Assembly: GCF_014204835.1 (NCBI RefSeq)
Contig: NZ_JACHMD010000001.1
Location: forward strand, 248,001 to 312,000
Source of the DNA: Microbacterium marinum
GTDB lineage: Bacteria > Actinomycetota > Actinomycetes > Actinomycetales > Microbacteriaceae
Length of the DNA: 64,000 bases
Direction of reading: 5' to 3'
In this document: positions 11,835 to 20,276 of the stretch, one piece after another
How positions within the stretch are numbered: position 1 is the stretch's first letter
How the letters are laid out: the number at the start of each line of letters is the position of its first letter
Translations under genes and position numbers: made by a program
Notes under the pieces: model-generated
Seen by the model: the letters and a program-made list of their open reading frames with translations, nothing else
Database searches by the model: none
Told to the model about the DNA's origin: nothing

Positions 11835-12322
11835 AGATGCTCCCTTGACGGCGTGATGGGCTCTCCCATGCTAGTGCCCTCGGTTCTCGACTCCGGAAGC
11901 GCGTTCTCCTCGCGTCGGAGGTGGTCGTCGACGAGTCGGCATCCGTGGAGCTCTCCCCAGGCCGTTCCCCTCAGGGTGATCGGATCGGCTTTCTAGAGAT
12001 GAAGATTTGTCATGGTGTTAACCGTTGTGGAAAGTGTGGATAACTCGAGCGATCCCGCTCGTGGAGCCGGAACCACATGCGTGTAACTTGTGCACGGGCT
12101 GCGGAAAGCGCGTGAACAGTGGCATCGACGTTGGCGACCGGTTGGCCTCGTCATCCACAGGACGTCGCCATTCGTTCACATTCGGAGGCGTCCGCCGCAC
12201 AGTTATCCACAGGCTTTCCACACTGTGGGAAACGCGCATGATGGGACCGACGCGGCATGCATGTCAAGTCGGATCGTCAGCCGACGACGTCGTAACGACG
12301 GTGCGACGGCGCTCGATCGGCG
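11835..12322. other. Chromosomal origin of replication (oriC), dnaA-dnaN intergenic region
   Basis: This 488-bp non-coding region lies between dnaA and dnaN. It has perfect DnaA boxes at 12035-12043 (TGTGGATAA) and 12203-12211 (TTATCCACA). Near-matches are at 12025-12033 (TTGTGGAAA), 12151-12159 (TCATCCACA), 12172-12180, 12215-12223 (TTTCCACAC) and 12224-12232 (TGTGGGAAA). An A/T-richer stretch near 11,993-12,022, beside the first boxes, is the best candidate unwinding element. The dnaN promoter also lies here. The low number of perfect boxes is compensated by many one-mismatch boxes, as in other high-GC origins. Confidence 0.9.
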
Positions 12323-13744
12323 TCAGCGCGCGGAACGGCCCAGCTGCGTGGTGATCTCGGAGACCTGGTTGTAGATCGAGCGGCGCTCCTTCATGAGCTC
12401 GCTGATCTTCTTGTACGCGTACATCACCGTCGTGTGGTCGCGGTTGCCGAAGAGCTGGCCGATCTTGGGGAGTGACAGGCTCGTCCGCTCGCGGCAGAGG
12501 TACATCGCGATCTGACGCGCGGTCGCGACGGACTGCGAACGGCTCGAGCCGTAGAGGTCGTCGACGGTGAGGCGGAAGTACTGCGCCGTGGCAGAGATGA
12601 TGTCGGTCGGTGAGATGACGTTCGCGTCGTCCTGGTCGACGATGTCGCGGAGCACGGTCTGCGCGAGCGAGATGTCGAGGTTCGAGCGGTTGAGGCTCGC
12701 GAACGCCGAGACGCGGATGAGTGCGCCCTCGAGCTCGCGGATGTTGCTCGACACCTTCGTCGCGATGTACTCGAGCACCTCGTCGGGAACCTGGAGCCGT
12801 TCGGACTGCGCCTTCTTGCGGAGAATCGCGATGCGGGTTTCGAGGTCGGGCGCCTGCACGTCGGTGATCAGGCCCCACTCGAACCGGCTGCGCATACGGT
12901 CCTCGAACCCGGTCAGGTGACGGGGCGGGACGTCGCTCGTGATGACGACCTGCTTGTCGTGGTCGTGCAACTGGTTGAAGGTGTGGAAGAACGCCTCCTG
13001 CGTCTCGGCGCGACCCTGCAGGAACTGGATGTCGTCGATGAGGAGGATGTCGACGTCGCGGTACCGGGCCTGGAACGCCGAGGCGCGGTTGTTGACGATC
13101 GAGTTGATGAAGTCGTTCGTGAACTCCTCGCTCGACACGTACCGCACCTTGATCCCCGCGTAGAGGTTGATCGCGTAGTCGCCGATCGCGTGGAGGAGGT
13201 GGGTCTTGCCGAGGCCCGAGTCGCCGTAGATGAAGAGCGGGTTGTACGCCTTCGCAGGTGCTTCGGCGACGGCGACCGCGGCAGCGTGCGCGAACCGGTT
13301 CGACTGGCCGATCACGAAATTGTCGAAGGTGTACTTCGGGTTCAGCCGGGTGTCGTTGCGGGATGCCGGTGCCGCGGGCTCGTGATACTCCTCGGCGGCA
13401 GGGCGGGCCGGCGTCGATGTCGGCGAGAGCGCGGACTGCACGGGAACGGGCGCGGTGAGGTGGCTGTCGACCAGTTCGGGATTGACCACGACGCGGAAGG
13501 TGGACGCGGCCGGCTCGGCGTCGACCTGAGCGAGTGCCTCCATGATCGGTCCGCGCAGCCGCTTGTTCAGCTGAGCGGCCGTCAGGTCGTTCGGCACGTC
13601 GAGGTAGAGCGTGCCGCTCATCACGCCCTGGGCGACCGCGAGGCTCAGGAAGCCCTGCATCTGCGGCGTGACCCGCTCGTCCGTGGCCAGCACATCGAGC
13701 ACGGCGGTCCAGACGGGGACATCCGGAAGGTGGTGCTCGGACAT
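12323..13744 (-). CDS. dnaA: Chromosomal replication initiator protein DnaA
   Basis: This 473-residue protein starts at [16 protein letters not shown]. Domain I (about 1-90) binds helicase and domain II is a short Pro/Ala linker. The AAA+ domain III has Walker [16 protein letters not shown], Walker [13 protein letters not shown], and the sensor region [18 protein letters not shown]. Domain IV ends with the DnaA signature [15 protein letters not shown]. It binds the boxes described for oriC and loads DnaB. In-frame codons upstream of 13744 run through DnaA boxes and are not used. Boxes at 13757 and 13792, just upstream of the start, suggest autoregulation. Confidence 0.98.
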   Translation of the reverse strand: MSEHHLPDVPVWTAVLDVLATDERVTPQMQGFLSLAVAQGVMSGTLYLDVPNDLTAAQLNKRLRGPIMEALAQVDAEPAASTFRVVVNPELVDSHLTAPVPVQSALSPTSTPARPAAEEYHEPAAPASRNDTRLNPKYTFDNFVIGQSNRFAHAAAVAVAEAPAKAYNPLFIYGDSGLGKTHLLHAIGDYAINLYAGIKVRYVSSEEFTNDFINSIVNNRASAFQARYRDVDILLIDDIQFLQGRAETQEAFFHTFNQLHDHDKQVVITSDVPPRHLTGFEDRMRSRFEWGLITDVQAPDLETRIAILRKKAQSERLQVPDEVLEYIATKVSSNIRELEGALIRVSAFASLNRSNLDISLAQTVLRDIVDQDDANVISPTDIISATAQYFRLTVDDLYGSSRSQSVATARQIAMYLCRERTSLSLPKIGQLFGNRDHTTVMYAYKKISELMKERRSIYNQVSEITTQLGRSAR

Positions 13745-14049
13745 GGCCCTCCCGAGTGTGGAAAAAGGTGTGCAAGGCTCTGTGTACAGCCTGTGGATAA
13801 CAGACCCGTTCACGCTAGTCATCGGCGACGAACACCGCAAAATCAACTGTAGATCGGGCCCGCGTGTCGTCGCCACGACGACCTGGCGACCGGTGGATAA
13901 TGTCCGGTCGGGCTGCGTCGGTTTGGGATCTCAGGAATCTCGACGTATCCTAAGTCGGTTGACTTATGCCCTACGGGGTGAGTCCCCCATGTACCTGTGT
14001 CCCCGGTCTTAGAGCGTTCGGGTGACCCCGCCCATCCGGAGTGATCTTC
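13745..14049. promoter_or_regulatory. dnaA-rpmH divergent promoter region with DnaA boxes
   Basis: This non-coding region carries a perfect DnaA box at 13792-13800 (TGTGGATAA) and near-matches at 13757-13765 (TGTGGAAAA) and 13892-13900 (GGTGGATAA). A perfect palindrome TAAGTCGGTTGACTTA lies at 13951-13966 in the part likely to hold the rpmH and dnaA promoters; it includes a TTGACT that could serve as a -35 box for rpmH. The boxes next to the dnaA start are the likely autorepression site. Confidence 0.75.
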
Positions 14050-14187
14050 ATGAGCAAGCGCACGTTCCAGCCCAACAACCGCCGCCGCGCCAAGAAGCAC
14101 GGCTTCCGCGCCCGTATGCGTACGCGCGCCGGCCGCGCCATCCTCTCGGCTCGCCGCTCCAAGGGGCGCACCGAGCTTTCGGCCTGA
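14050..14187 (+). CDS. rpmH: 50S ribosomal protein L34
   Basis: This 45-residue, very basic protein starts [20 protein letters not shown] and continues with [22 protein letters not shown], the L34 sequence. It is a structural protein of the large subunit. It is the first gene of the rightward rpmH-rnpA-yidD-yidC-jag-rsmG set that faces away from dnaA. Confidence 0.98.
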   Translation: MSKRTFQPNNRRRAKKHGFRARMRTRAGRAILSARRSKGRTELSA

Positions 14188-14197
14188 CCTTTCCACG

Positions 14198-14536
14198 GTG
14201 CTGACGCGCGGGAATCGCATCACCCGCGGGACGGACTACCGAGCCGTCGTCCGCGGCGGTGCCCGTTGTGCCGGTTCGCACACGGTCACCCACGTCGTCA
14301 GCACCTCCGAGCAACGCCCTCCACGCTTCGGCTTCATCGTGAGCAAGCATGTGGGGGGCGCTGTCGTTCGCAACACCGTTCGACGACGGCTCAAGGCGAT
14401 CTGTGCGGAGGCACTGCCCGATGTCAGGGTGGGCGCTGACGTGGTCATCCGGGCGCTTCCGACAGCGGCCACGGCCGACTTCTCGTCGCTGCGTGCTGAA
14501 GTGATCCGTTGTCTCGAGCGCAAGGCGGCGCTGTGA
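14198..14536 (+). CDS. rnpA: Ribonuclease P protein component
   Basis: This 112-residue basic protein starts at GTG 14198, ten bases after rpmH. It carries the RnpA motif region FGFIVSKHVGGAVVRNTVRR plus RLKAI, with the conserved RNR-type basic helix here as VRNTVRRRL. It binds the RNase P RNA and helps mature tRNA 5' ends. The stop overlaps the GTG of yidD. Confidence 0.96.
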   Translation: MLTRGNRITRGTDYRAVVRGGARCAGSHTVTHVVSTSEQRPPRFGFIVSKHVGGAVVRNTVRRRLKAICAEALPDVRVGADVVIRALPTAATADFSSLRAEVIRCLERKAAL

Positions 14537-14889
14537 GCTCCGCGACGCTGCCGTCCTACACGAGGGGCGAGGCCGTGCTCGACACGGCATCCCTTCCCTC
14601 GTCGATCCCGCTGCTCCCTCGCAACGCCGTCATCGGCTTCCTCCATGGTTACCGTGCGACGGTGTCCAAGGTGTACGGGGACGTCTGCAAGTACTACCCG
14701 TCGTGCTCGGCATACGCGCTGGGTGCCGTTCAGCAGCATGGAGCGGTGAAGGGTGCCGCCCTCGCCGCGGCTCGTGTGCTGCGGTGCCACCCCTGGGCGG
14801 CCGGCGGTATCGACGACGTTCCTCCTCACGCGCACTTCCGATACAACCTGACTTCGCACGGATTCGTCGTGCCCCGCAGAAAGGACTGA
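14533..14889 (+). CDS. yidD: Membrane protein insertion efficiency factor YidD
   Basis: This 118-residue protein starts at the GTG that overlaps the rnpA stop. It contains the YidD core CKYYPSCSAYALGAVQQHG and RVLRCHPWAAGGIDDVP. Its three conserved cysteines (CKYYPSC, RCHPW) and HGYRATVSKVYG helix are typical. It assists the YidC insertase at the inner face of the membrane. An upstream ATG at 14509 inside rnpA is possible but unnecessary. Confidence 0.93.
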   Translation: MSSATLPSYTRGEAVLDTASLPSSIPLLPRNAVIGFLHGYRATVSKVYGDVCKYYPSCSAYALGAVQQHGAVKGAALAAARVLRCHPWAAGGIDDVPPHAHFRYNLTSHGFVVPRRKD

Positions 14890-14892
14890 TCC

Positions 14893-16047
14893 TTGCTGGA
14901 TCTCTTCGCCGCGACCCCTACGCCGGCGGTCCCGACCCCGACCACCCCGCCCCCCGGTGATCCTGATTTCTTCAGCATCATCATGTGGCCCTTCAAGTGG
15001 GCCGTCGAGGCGATCCTCGTGTTTTGGCACTGGATCTTCACATCCCTCGGGATGCAGCCGGATACCGGTCTGACCTGGGTTTTGTCCATCGTCGGGCTCG
15101 TCATCATCGTGAGGTCGGCGCTGATCCCGCTGTTCGTGCGGCAGATCAAGAGCCAGCGGAAGATGCTCGAGCTCGCGCCCGAGATGCGCAAGATCCAGGA
15201 GCGTTACCGCGGCAAGACGGACCAGCTCTCTCGCGAGGCCATGAGCCGCGAGACGATGGCGATGTACAAGAAGCACGGAACGACGCCGTTCTCGAGCTGT
15301 CTCCCGCTGCTGGTGCAGATGCCGATCCTCCTCGGCATGTTCTACACGCTCAGCGACGTGAAGAAGCACGCCGAGTGGGGAGTCGGCGGTGTCGGATTCC
15401 TCGATTCGGAACTCACGAAGCAGTTCTACGACGCACAGCTGTTCGGCGTCGCTCCCCTGCACGTCAACATGATCGAGGCGATCAACGACGGTCAGACAGT
15501 CACCGTGGCGATCCTCATCGTCCTGGTCGTCCTCATGATCGTCTCGCAGTTCTTCACGCAGCTGCAGATCATCTCGAAGAACCTGTCGCCGGAGGCCAAG
15601 ACCGGCCAGGCGTACCAGATGCAGCGCATCATGCTCTACGTCTTGCCCCTCGCCTTCGTCTTCTCCGGCGTCTTCTTCCCGCTCGGCGTGGTCATGTACT
15701 GGTTCATCTCCAACCTGTGGACCATGGCACAGCAGTTCGTCGTCATCCGGAACCTCCCGACCCCCGGCTCCGAAGCGGCCAAGGCCCGCGACGAGCGGCT
15801 CGCCAAGCGCGGCAAGGCACTGGATGCCAAGGGCCGCGTCATCCCGCTCGAGAAGCACCAGGCCGAACAGCAGCGACTGTTCGAAGAGGCGCAGAAGGCC
15901 AAGGCCGAAGCGCCGAAGCGTCAGCAGCCGATCAGCAAGCAGCGCGCGAAGAAGCAGGCCCAGAAGGGCAAGCAGGACGGCACGTCCGCTCCGTCGCAGA
16001 ACGGGCAGACACCCGACGCCCCCACCCAGGGAGGGAACGCATCGTGA
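14893..16047 (+). CDS. yidC: Membrane protein insertase YidC/Oxa1
   Basis: This 384-residue protein starts at TTG 14893, three bases after yidD. A short Pro-rich N-terminus leads to the first membrane helix. The conserved core follows, with LPLLVQMPILLGMFYTL and the conserved Arg near IIVRSALIPLFVRQIKSQ that sits in the hydrophilic groove. The last helices contain VFFPLGVVMYWFISNLWTMA. A long Lys/Gln-rich cytosolic tail (about 285-384, KKQAQKGKQDG) could contact ribosomes. Gram-positive-type YidC lacks the large periplasmic domain, as here. Confidence 0.96.
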   Translation: MLDLFAATPTPAVPTPTTPPPGDPDFFSIIMWPFKWAVEAILVFWHWIFTSLGMQPDTGLTWVLSIVGLVIIVRSALIPLFVRQIKSQRKMLELAPEMRKIQERYRGKTDQLSREAMSRETMAMYKKHGTTPFSSCLPLLVQMPILLGMFYTLSDVKKHAEWGVGGVGFLDSELTKQFYDAQLFGVAPLHVNMIEAINDGQTVTVAILIVLVVLMIVSQFFTQLQIISKNLSPEAKTGQAYQMQRIMLYVLPLAFVFSGVFFPLGVVMYWFISNLWTMAQQFVVIRNLPTPGSEAAKARDERLAKRGKALDAKGRVIPLEKHQAEQQRLFEEAQKAKAEAPKRQQPISKQRAKKQAQKGKQDGTSAPSQNGQTPDAPTQGGNAS

Positions 16048-16547
16048 CGACTCCGGAGCAGACCACGGACGCGCGCGTCCCGGCATCCATCGAGCAGCTC
16101 GAAGAAGAGGGCGACATCGCTGCGGACTATGTCGAGGGCATCCTCGACATCGCCGACATCGATGGAGACCTCGCACTGGACGTCAAGAACGGCCGTGCAT
16201 ACGTCTCGGTGGAGAACGAGGACCCGGGCGCTCTCGCCGCCCTCTCGGACCCTGACACCGTCCAGGCTCTGCAGGAGCTGACGCGCATCGCCGTTCAGAC
16301 GAGGACGGGCCGCTTTTCGCGCCTGATCCTGGACGTCGCCGGCTCGCGCGATGCTCGGCAGGGTCAGCTCGCCAAGCTGGTCGAGCGCGCCGTCGCCCGT
16401 CTGGATGAGGGTGCGAGCCAGGCTTCTCTGCCGCCGATGTCGAGCTACGAGCGCAAGCTCATCCACGACATCGCGGCCGAGCATGGGCTGATCTCAGAGT
16501 CCTACGGCGAGGGCGCCGACCGCCACACGGTCATCCGACGTGGCTGA
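16044..16547 (+). CDS. Jag/KhpB-like KH and R3H domain RNA-binding protein
   Basis: This 167-residue protein starts at the GTG overlapping the yidC stop. A KH-like domain occupies the middle (YVEGILDIADIDGD to LILDVAGSRDARQ). A C-terminal R3H domain has MSSYERKLIHDIAAEHGL and SESYGEGADRHTVI (R-x3-H pattern). The family includes Jag/KhpB (EloR), RNA-binding partners of KhpA that affect cell elongation. The Jag N-terminal domain is absent, as in other actinobacteria. The 3' end overlaps rsmG by eight bases. Confidence 0.92.
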   Translation: MTTPEQTTDARVPASIEQLEEEGDIAADYVEGILDIADIDGDLALDVKNGRAYVSVENEDPGALAALSDPDTVQALQELTRIAVQTRTGRFSRLILDVAGSRDARQGQLAKLVERAVARLDEGASQASLPPMSSYERKLIHDIAAEHGLISESYGEGADRHTVIRRG

Positions 16548-17190
16548 CGTTTCACGTGAAACATCCGGCGTCGAGTCGGAGCCGACCGAGGCAGCAGCCC
16601 TGTTCGGAGCCCGAATCGACCTTGCCCGTCGATTCACGGCAGATCTCGCGGCCGAGGGAGAAGAAAGGGGCCTGATCGGGCCGCTGGAACTCCCCCGTCT
16701 GTGGAACCGTCACATCCTGAACAGCGCGATCGCAGCGCCCCTCTTCGCGTCGGGCTCGCGCGTCGGCGACATCGGGTCGGGCGCCGGGCTCCCCGGCCTT
16801 GTGCTGGCGATCGCCAGGCCGGATGTCCGGTGGGTACTGATCGAACCGATGGAGCGTCGCGTGGCATGGCTGACCGAACAGGTTCAGTCGCTCGGTCTCG
16901 ACAACGTCGAGATCGTGCGCGCCCGCGGTGAGGATTGGGACGAAGGCGCGACGTTGGACGCCGTCACGGCCAGGGCGGTAAGTGCGTTCCGCACTCTCAT
17001 TCCTCTGACCGCCCCGCTTGTCAGGGATGGCGGGGAGCTCGTCCTCCTCAAGGGCGCGAACGCAGAGAACGAGATCGGTGCTGCGGAGAAGCAGATCCGG
17101 AAGTTCCGTCTTTCCCACGTGCGCGTGGAGACGGTCGGGGTGGGCACGATCGCCGAGCCGACACGCGTCATCCGCGCCACCGTCCGCTGA
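16540..17190 (+). CDS. rsmG: 16S rRNA (guanine-527-N7)-methyltransferase RsmG
   Basis: This 216-residue Rossmann methyltransferase modifies G527 of 16S rRNA. Motif I is GDIGSGAGLPGLVLAI, preceded by LELPRLWNRHILNSA, the RsmG signature. LKGANAENEI near the C-terminus matches the family. It starts at GTG 16540 inside the jag end. Its fourth to eighth codons overlap a parS site (16548-16563), so the coding sequence and the partition site share bases. Confidence 0.96.
   Translation: MADVSRETSGVESEPTEAAALFGARIDLARRFTADLAAEGEERGLIGPLELPRLWNRHILNSAIAAPLFASGSRVGDIGSGAGLPGLVLAIARPDVRWVLIEPMERRVAWLTEQVQSLGLDNVEIVRARGEDWDEGATLDAVTARAVSAFRTLIPLTAPLVRDGGELVLLKGANAENEIGAAEKQIRKFRLSHVRVETVGVGTIAEPTRVIRATVR
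16548..16563. other. parS centromere site 1
   Basis: CGTTTCACGTGAAACA differs from the consensus TGTTTCACGTGAAACA at one position. It lies inside the start of rsmG and binds ParB for chromosome partition. Confidence 0.9.
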
Positions 17191-17209
17191 GGCCAGCGCC
17201 GCGCCGCGA

Positions 17210-17225
17210 TGTTTCACGTGAAACG
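17210..17225. other. parS centromere site 2
   Basis: TGTTTCACGTGAAACG has one mismatch to the 16-bp palindrome. It lies 20 bases after the rsmG stop, in the rsmG-parA intergenic region. Confidence 0.92.
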
Positions 17226-17278
17226 TTGTGACGGCATTCGCGTTCATCCTGATCGGTCCAGAAACGCTGTCTGGCACG

Positions 17279-17294
17279 TGGTTCACGTGAAACA
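17279..17294. other. parS centromere site 3
   Basis: TGGTTCACGTGAAACA has one mismatch to the consensus. It is 69 bases from site 2. Confidence 0.9.
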
Positions 17295-17336
17295 CCGGTG
17301 ACCGGCAGTGCCGCCGAACAGGGACCGCGCACTCGG

Positions 17337-17352
17337 TGTTTCACGTGAAACA
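17337..17352. other. parS centromere site 4 (perfect)
   Basis: TGTTTCACGTGAAACA is an exact match to the bacterial parS consensus. It lies about 95 bases upstream of the parA start, where bound ParB could also affect parAB transcription. Confidence 0.96.
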
Positions 17353-17445
17353 TGACCATCAGCGGCGCGGAAGACTGCGGCGCTGACGCGGACGGGGGAT
17401 GCCTCGACTACAGTGGGATGGTCCTCGACACGACAGGAGTTTCAG

Positions 17446-18372
17446 GTGCCGGAACCGGAGAATGCGACCGCCTCCGCACCCTTCTCACTCGACGACAGTC
17501 CGATTGCGCGAGAACTCGCCGATCTGGCGACTCGGCGCAAGGCGCTCGCGGAGGTGCACGTGGAGTTCGACGGATCGACCCGCGTGATCACGGTGTCCAA
17601 CCAGAAGGGCGGCGTGGGGAAGACGACCACGACCGTCAACCTTGCGGCCGGCCTCGCCTCCGTCGGTGCGCGGGTCCTCGTGATCGACCTCGACCCGCAG
17701 GGCAACGCATCCACGGCGCTGGGCGTGCCGCACAGCGCTGATGTGCCGAGCGTGTACGACGTGCTCATCGAAGAAGAGCCGCTCGCGGATGTCATCCAGG
17801 TGAGCCCGGAGTCGCCGAATCTGCTGTGCGCCCCCAGCACCATCCACCTCGCCGGCGCGGAGATCGAACTCGTGTCTCGCGTGGCGCGTGAACACCGTCT
17901 GCGGACGTCGCTCGAGACGTATCTCGCGGAGAATCACGTCGATTTCGTGTTCATCGACTGCCCACCTTCGCTCGGTCTGCTCACGATCAACGCGTTCACC
18001 GCTGCGGATGAGGTTCTCATCCCCATTCAGTGCGAGTACTACGCGCTCGAGGGACTGAGCCAGCTCCTGGGCAGCGTGTCGATGATCCAGAAGCACCTCA
18101 ACACCAAGCTGCACCTCTCGACGATCCTGCTGACGATGTACGACGGCCGTACGCGCCTCGCGCAGCAGGTGGCCGACGAGGTCCGCACCCATTTCCCGGA
18201 GCAGGTGTTGACCACGGTCATCCCGCGCTCCGTGCGCATTTCCGAAGCACCGAGCTTCGGCCAGACGGTCATCGCCTACGACGGGCAGTCGACGGGCGCG
18301 GTCGCGTATCGCGAGGCGGCGGTGGAGATCGTCGCCCGAGGTCAGCAGCAATCAACAGAAGGAGCCCGATGA
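17446..18372 (+). CDS. parA: Chromosome-partitioning ATPase ParA
   Basis: This 308-residue protein starts at GTG 17446, six bases after an AGGAG ribosome-binding site; an in-frame ATG at 17413 has no such site. The deviant Walker A motif is NQKGGVGKTTTTVNLA, Walker A' is VLVIDLDPQGNAST, and Walker B is DFVFIDCPPSLGLL. It forms the dynamic ATP-dependent gradient that moves ParB-parS complexes apart. An N-terminal extension of about 45 residues before VITVSNQKGG is usual in actinobacteria. Its stop overlaps the parB start (ATGA). Confidence 0.97.
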   Translation: MPEPENATASAPFSLDDSPIARELADLATRRKALAEVHVEFDGSTRVITVSNQKGGVGKTTTTVNLAAGLASVGARVLVIDLDPQGNASTALGVPHSADVPSVYDVLIEEEPLADVIQVSPESPNLLCAPSTIHLAGAEIELVSRVAREHRLRTSLETYLAENHVDFVFIDCPPSLGLLTINAFTAADEVLIPIQCEYYALEGLSQLLGSVSMIQKHLNTKLHLSTILLTMYDGRTRLAQQVADEVRTHFPEQVLTTVIPRSVRISEAPSFGQTVIAYDGQSTGAVAYREAAVEIVARGQQQSTEGAR

Positions 18373-19358
18373 TGGCCAAGCGAACCGGACTGGGCCGAGG
18401 TATCGGAGCCCTCATCCCCACGGCGGACTCTTCAGAGGCACGACCAGTCGACGTGTTCTTCCCGGGTGCGGCCTCGGCAGGGGACACGGATGCCGCTGAT
18501 GTCGCGGCCACGACTCCCTCCGCTGCGGCTGAGGATGCTGCCGAGCTCGTGGCCATCCCGGGCGCACGCCTCATCGAGGTGGATCCGCACGAGATCGTCC
18601 CCAACCCGCGCCAGCCGCGGACGAACTTCGACGCCGATGACCTGGCCGAGCTCGTCCACAGCGTCCGCGAGTTCGGCGTGCTCCAGCCCGTCGTCGTGCG
18701 GCGAAACGAGGACGGTAAGTACGAGCTCATCATGGGCGAGCGCCGTACCCGCGCTGCTCGCGAGGCGGGCCTCACCGCCATCCCGGCGATCCTGCGGGAG
18801 ACCGAGGATGAGTTCCTCCTCCGTGACGCTCTGCTGGAGAACCTCCACCGCTCGCAGCTCAACCCGCTCGAAGAGGCATCGGCCTACCAGCAGCTGCTCG
18901 AGGACTTCGGGATCACGCAGGAGGAGCTCGCCTCCCGCATCGGGCGGTCTCGCCCGCAGATCAGCAACACGATCCGGCTCCTGAAGCTGCCGGTGCCGGT
19001 GCAGCAGCGGGTGGCGGCCGGCGTGCTGAGCGCCGGTCACGCGCGCGCGATCCTGTCGCTCGACGATGTGGAGACCATGCAGCGTCTCGCGGACAAGATC
19101 GTGAACGAGGATCTGTCGGTGCGTGCGGCCGAGGCGGCCGCGAAGACCGTGGGGAACCGCGTCGTTGCCCCGCCGAAGGCCGGCGGCCGACGTGCGCACC
19201 TCGACGACGTCGCAGATCGGCTCGGCGACCGGCTGAATACGAAGGTCAAGATCAACCTAACGGCGAAGAAAGGCCAGATCATCGTCGATTTCGCGACGAT
19301 CCAGGACCTCAACCGCATCCTCGGGGAACTGGGTGAGACGGAGTACGGCGCGCTCTGA
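18369..19358 (+). CDS. parB: Chromosome-partitioning protein ParB
   Basis: This 329-residue protein starts MMAKRTGLGRGIGALIPT. The CTP-binding N-terminal domain has NPRQPRTNF and GERRTRAAREAGL. The central helix-turn-helix (EELASRIGRSRPQISNTIRL) reads parS, and the C-terminal dimerisation domain ends INLTAKKGQIIVDFATI. A low-complexity Ala-rich linker (about 30-65) follows the ParA-contacting N-terminus. It binds the five parS sites mapped here and slides on DNA as a CTP clamp. Confidence 0.97.
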   Translation: MMAKRTGLGRGIGALIPTADSSEARPVDVFFPGAASAGDTDAADVAATTPSAAAEDAAELVAIPGARLIEVDPHEIVPNPRQPRTNFDADDLAELVHSVREFGVLQPVVVRRNEDGKYELIMGERRTRAAREAGLTAIPAILRETEDEFLLRDALLENLHRSQLNPLEEASAYQQLLEDFGITQEELASRIGRSRPQISNTIRLLKLPVPVQQRVAAGVLSAGHARAILSLDDVETMQRLADKIVNEDLSVRAAEAAAKTVGNRVVAPPKAGGRRAHLDDVADRLGDRLNTKVKINLTAKKGQIIVDFATIQDLNRILGELGETEYGAL

Positions 19359-19416
19359 CGGACGGAGGTGCGGTCCCGACCGTCCGGTGGTTCTCAGACC
19401 CGCGTACCCTGGAAGG

Positions 19417-19752
19417 GTGACCAACGACCCCTCCCTGCCACGCCGCGCGAGCCTCGAGCTCCTGCGTGCGGAGGCCGCCGACGAACTGTCGGTGCTGGTC
19501 GAGGAGCGGTTGCGGGACGGCGAGGATCCGTGGGAGTTCATGGAGGATCTCCCCACGGTGGATGAGCTTGTCGTTCTGACGCTGCGCGCCGAGAACATCG
19601 CGGCCGATGGCGGGAATCGGCCCACCCACGCCCGCAACTACCGAGTGCTGAGGCAGATCGCGCTCGACTTCCCGCAGCTGAGCGCCGCGGTGTGGCGCCT
19701 GTTGGGCAGCGAGCCGCATCGGACGTGGGATCTGTCCGTCCGCGCATCCTGA
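19417..19752 (+). CDS. Conserved hypothetical protein
   Basis: This 111-residue protein starts at GTG 19417, next to GGAAGG. It is acidic and helical, with LRAEAADELSVLVEERL, DPWEFMEDLPTVDELVVL and NYRVLRQIALDFPQLSAAVWRLLG. No known motif is visible. It follows parB by 58 bases in the same direction and converges on trxA across a shared terminator. A role in segregation is possible by position only. Confidence 0.7.
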   Translation: MTNDPSLPRRASLELLRAEAADELSVLVEERLRDGEDPWEFMEDLPTVDELVVLTLRAENIAADGGNRPTHARNYRVLRQIALDFPQLSAAVWRLLGSEPHRTWDLSVRAS

Positions 19753-19802
19753 GATCTCGGCGAGAGCGCGCACGACCGAGCACGCCCACTCGCGAGCGCG
19801 AA

Positions 19803-19818
19803 CGTTCCACGTGAAACA
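19803..19818. other. parS centromere site 5
   Basis: CGTTCCACGTGAAACA has two or three mismatches, all in the left arm; the CACGTG core and right arm are intact. It lies downstream of parB in the convergent intergenic region. Confidence 0.75.
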
Positions 19819-19831
19819 TCCGTGGAAACGA

Positions 19832-19869
19832 CGAAGGACCCGCCGACAAGGTGTCGAGCGGGTCCTTCG
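19832..19869. terminator. Bidirectional terminator between the parB-side gene and trxA
   Basis: A perfect 12-bp stem CGAAGGACCCGC / GCGGGTCCTTCG encloses a 14-base loop. It lies between the convergent genes ending at 19752 and 19879 and can serve both. Confidence 0.75.
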
Positions 19870-19878
19870 AGGAGCGGG

Positions 19879-20202
19879 TCAGCCGATGTAGTCGGCGAGG
19901 TCCTGCTGGAGGGCGAACTTCGGCTTCGCGCCGATGATCGTCTTCTCGACCTCACCCTTGTTGAAGACCTTCATCGCGGGGATGGAGGTGATCTGGTACT
20001 CCATGGCGAGCTGCGGGTTCTCGTCGACGTTGAGCTTCAGAACCGTGATCTTCTCGGGGTTCTCGGCCTGGATCTCGTCGAGGATGGGGCCGACCATGCG
20101 ACAGGGTCCGCACCAGGCTGCCCAGAAGTCCACCAGAACGGGGCCTTCGGCGTCGATGACGTCCTGCTGCCAGGTGCTTTCACTCGTGGCCTTGGCGGTC
20201 AT
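19879..20202 (-). CDS. trxA: Thioredoxin
   Basis: This 107-residue thioredoxin has the active site WAAWCGPCRM and the cis-proline loop TSIPAMKVF. It reduces protein disulfides in the cytosol and is itself reduced by the thioredoxin reductase encoded 74 bases upstream on the same strand. Length and fold fit TrxA, with no signal peptide. Confidence 0.97.
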   Translation of the reverse strand: MTAKATSESTWQQDVIDAEGPVLVDFWAAWCGPCRMVGPILDEIQAENPEKITVLKLNVDENPQLAMEYQITSIPAMKVFNKGEVEKTIIGAKPKFALQQDLADYIG

Positions 20203-20276
20203 ATGTCTGTCTCCTTCGGAATCGACACGGTCGTGTCAGTGGGGAAAACGCGGGGGATACCGGAATTGTTCCGGGC

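Noticed and set aside
9462..11996. 844-codon plus-strand frame opposite recF and dnaN
   Set aside because: It is fully antisense to two essential conserved genes, with no recognisable protein motif.
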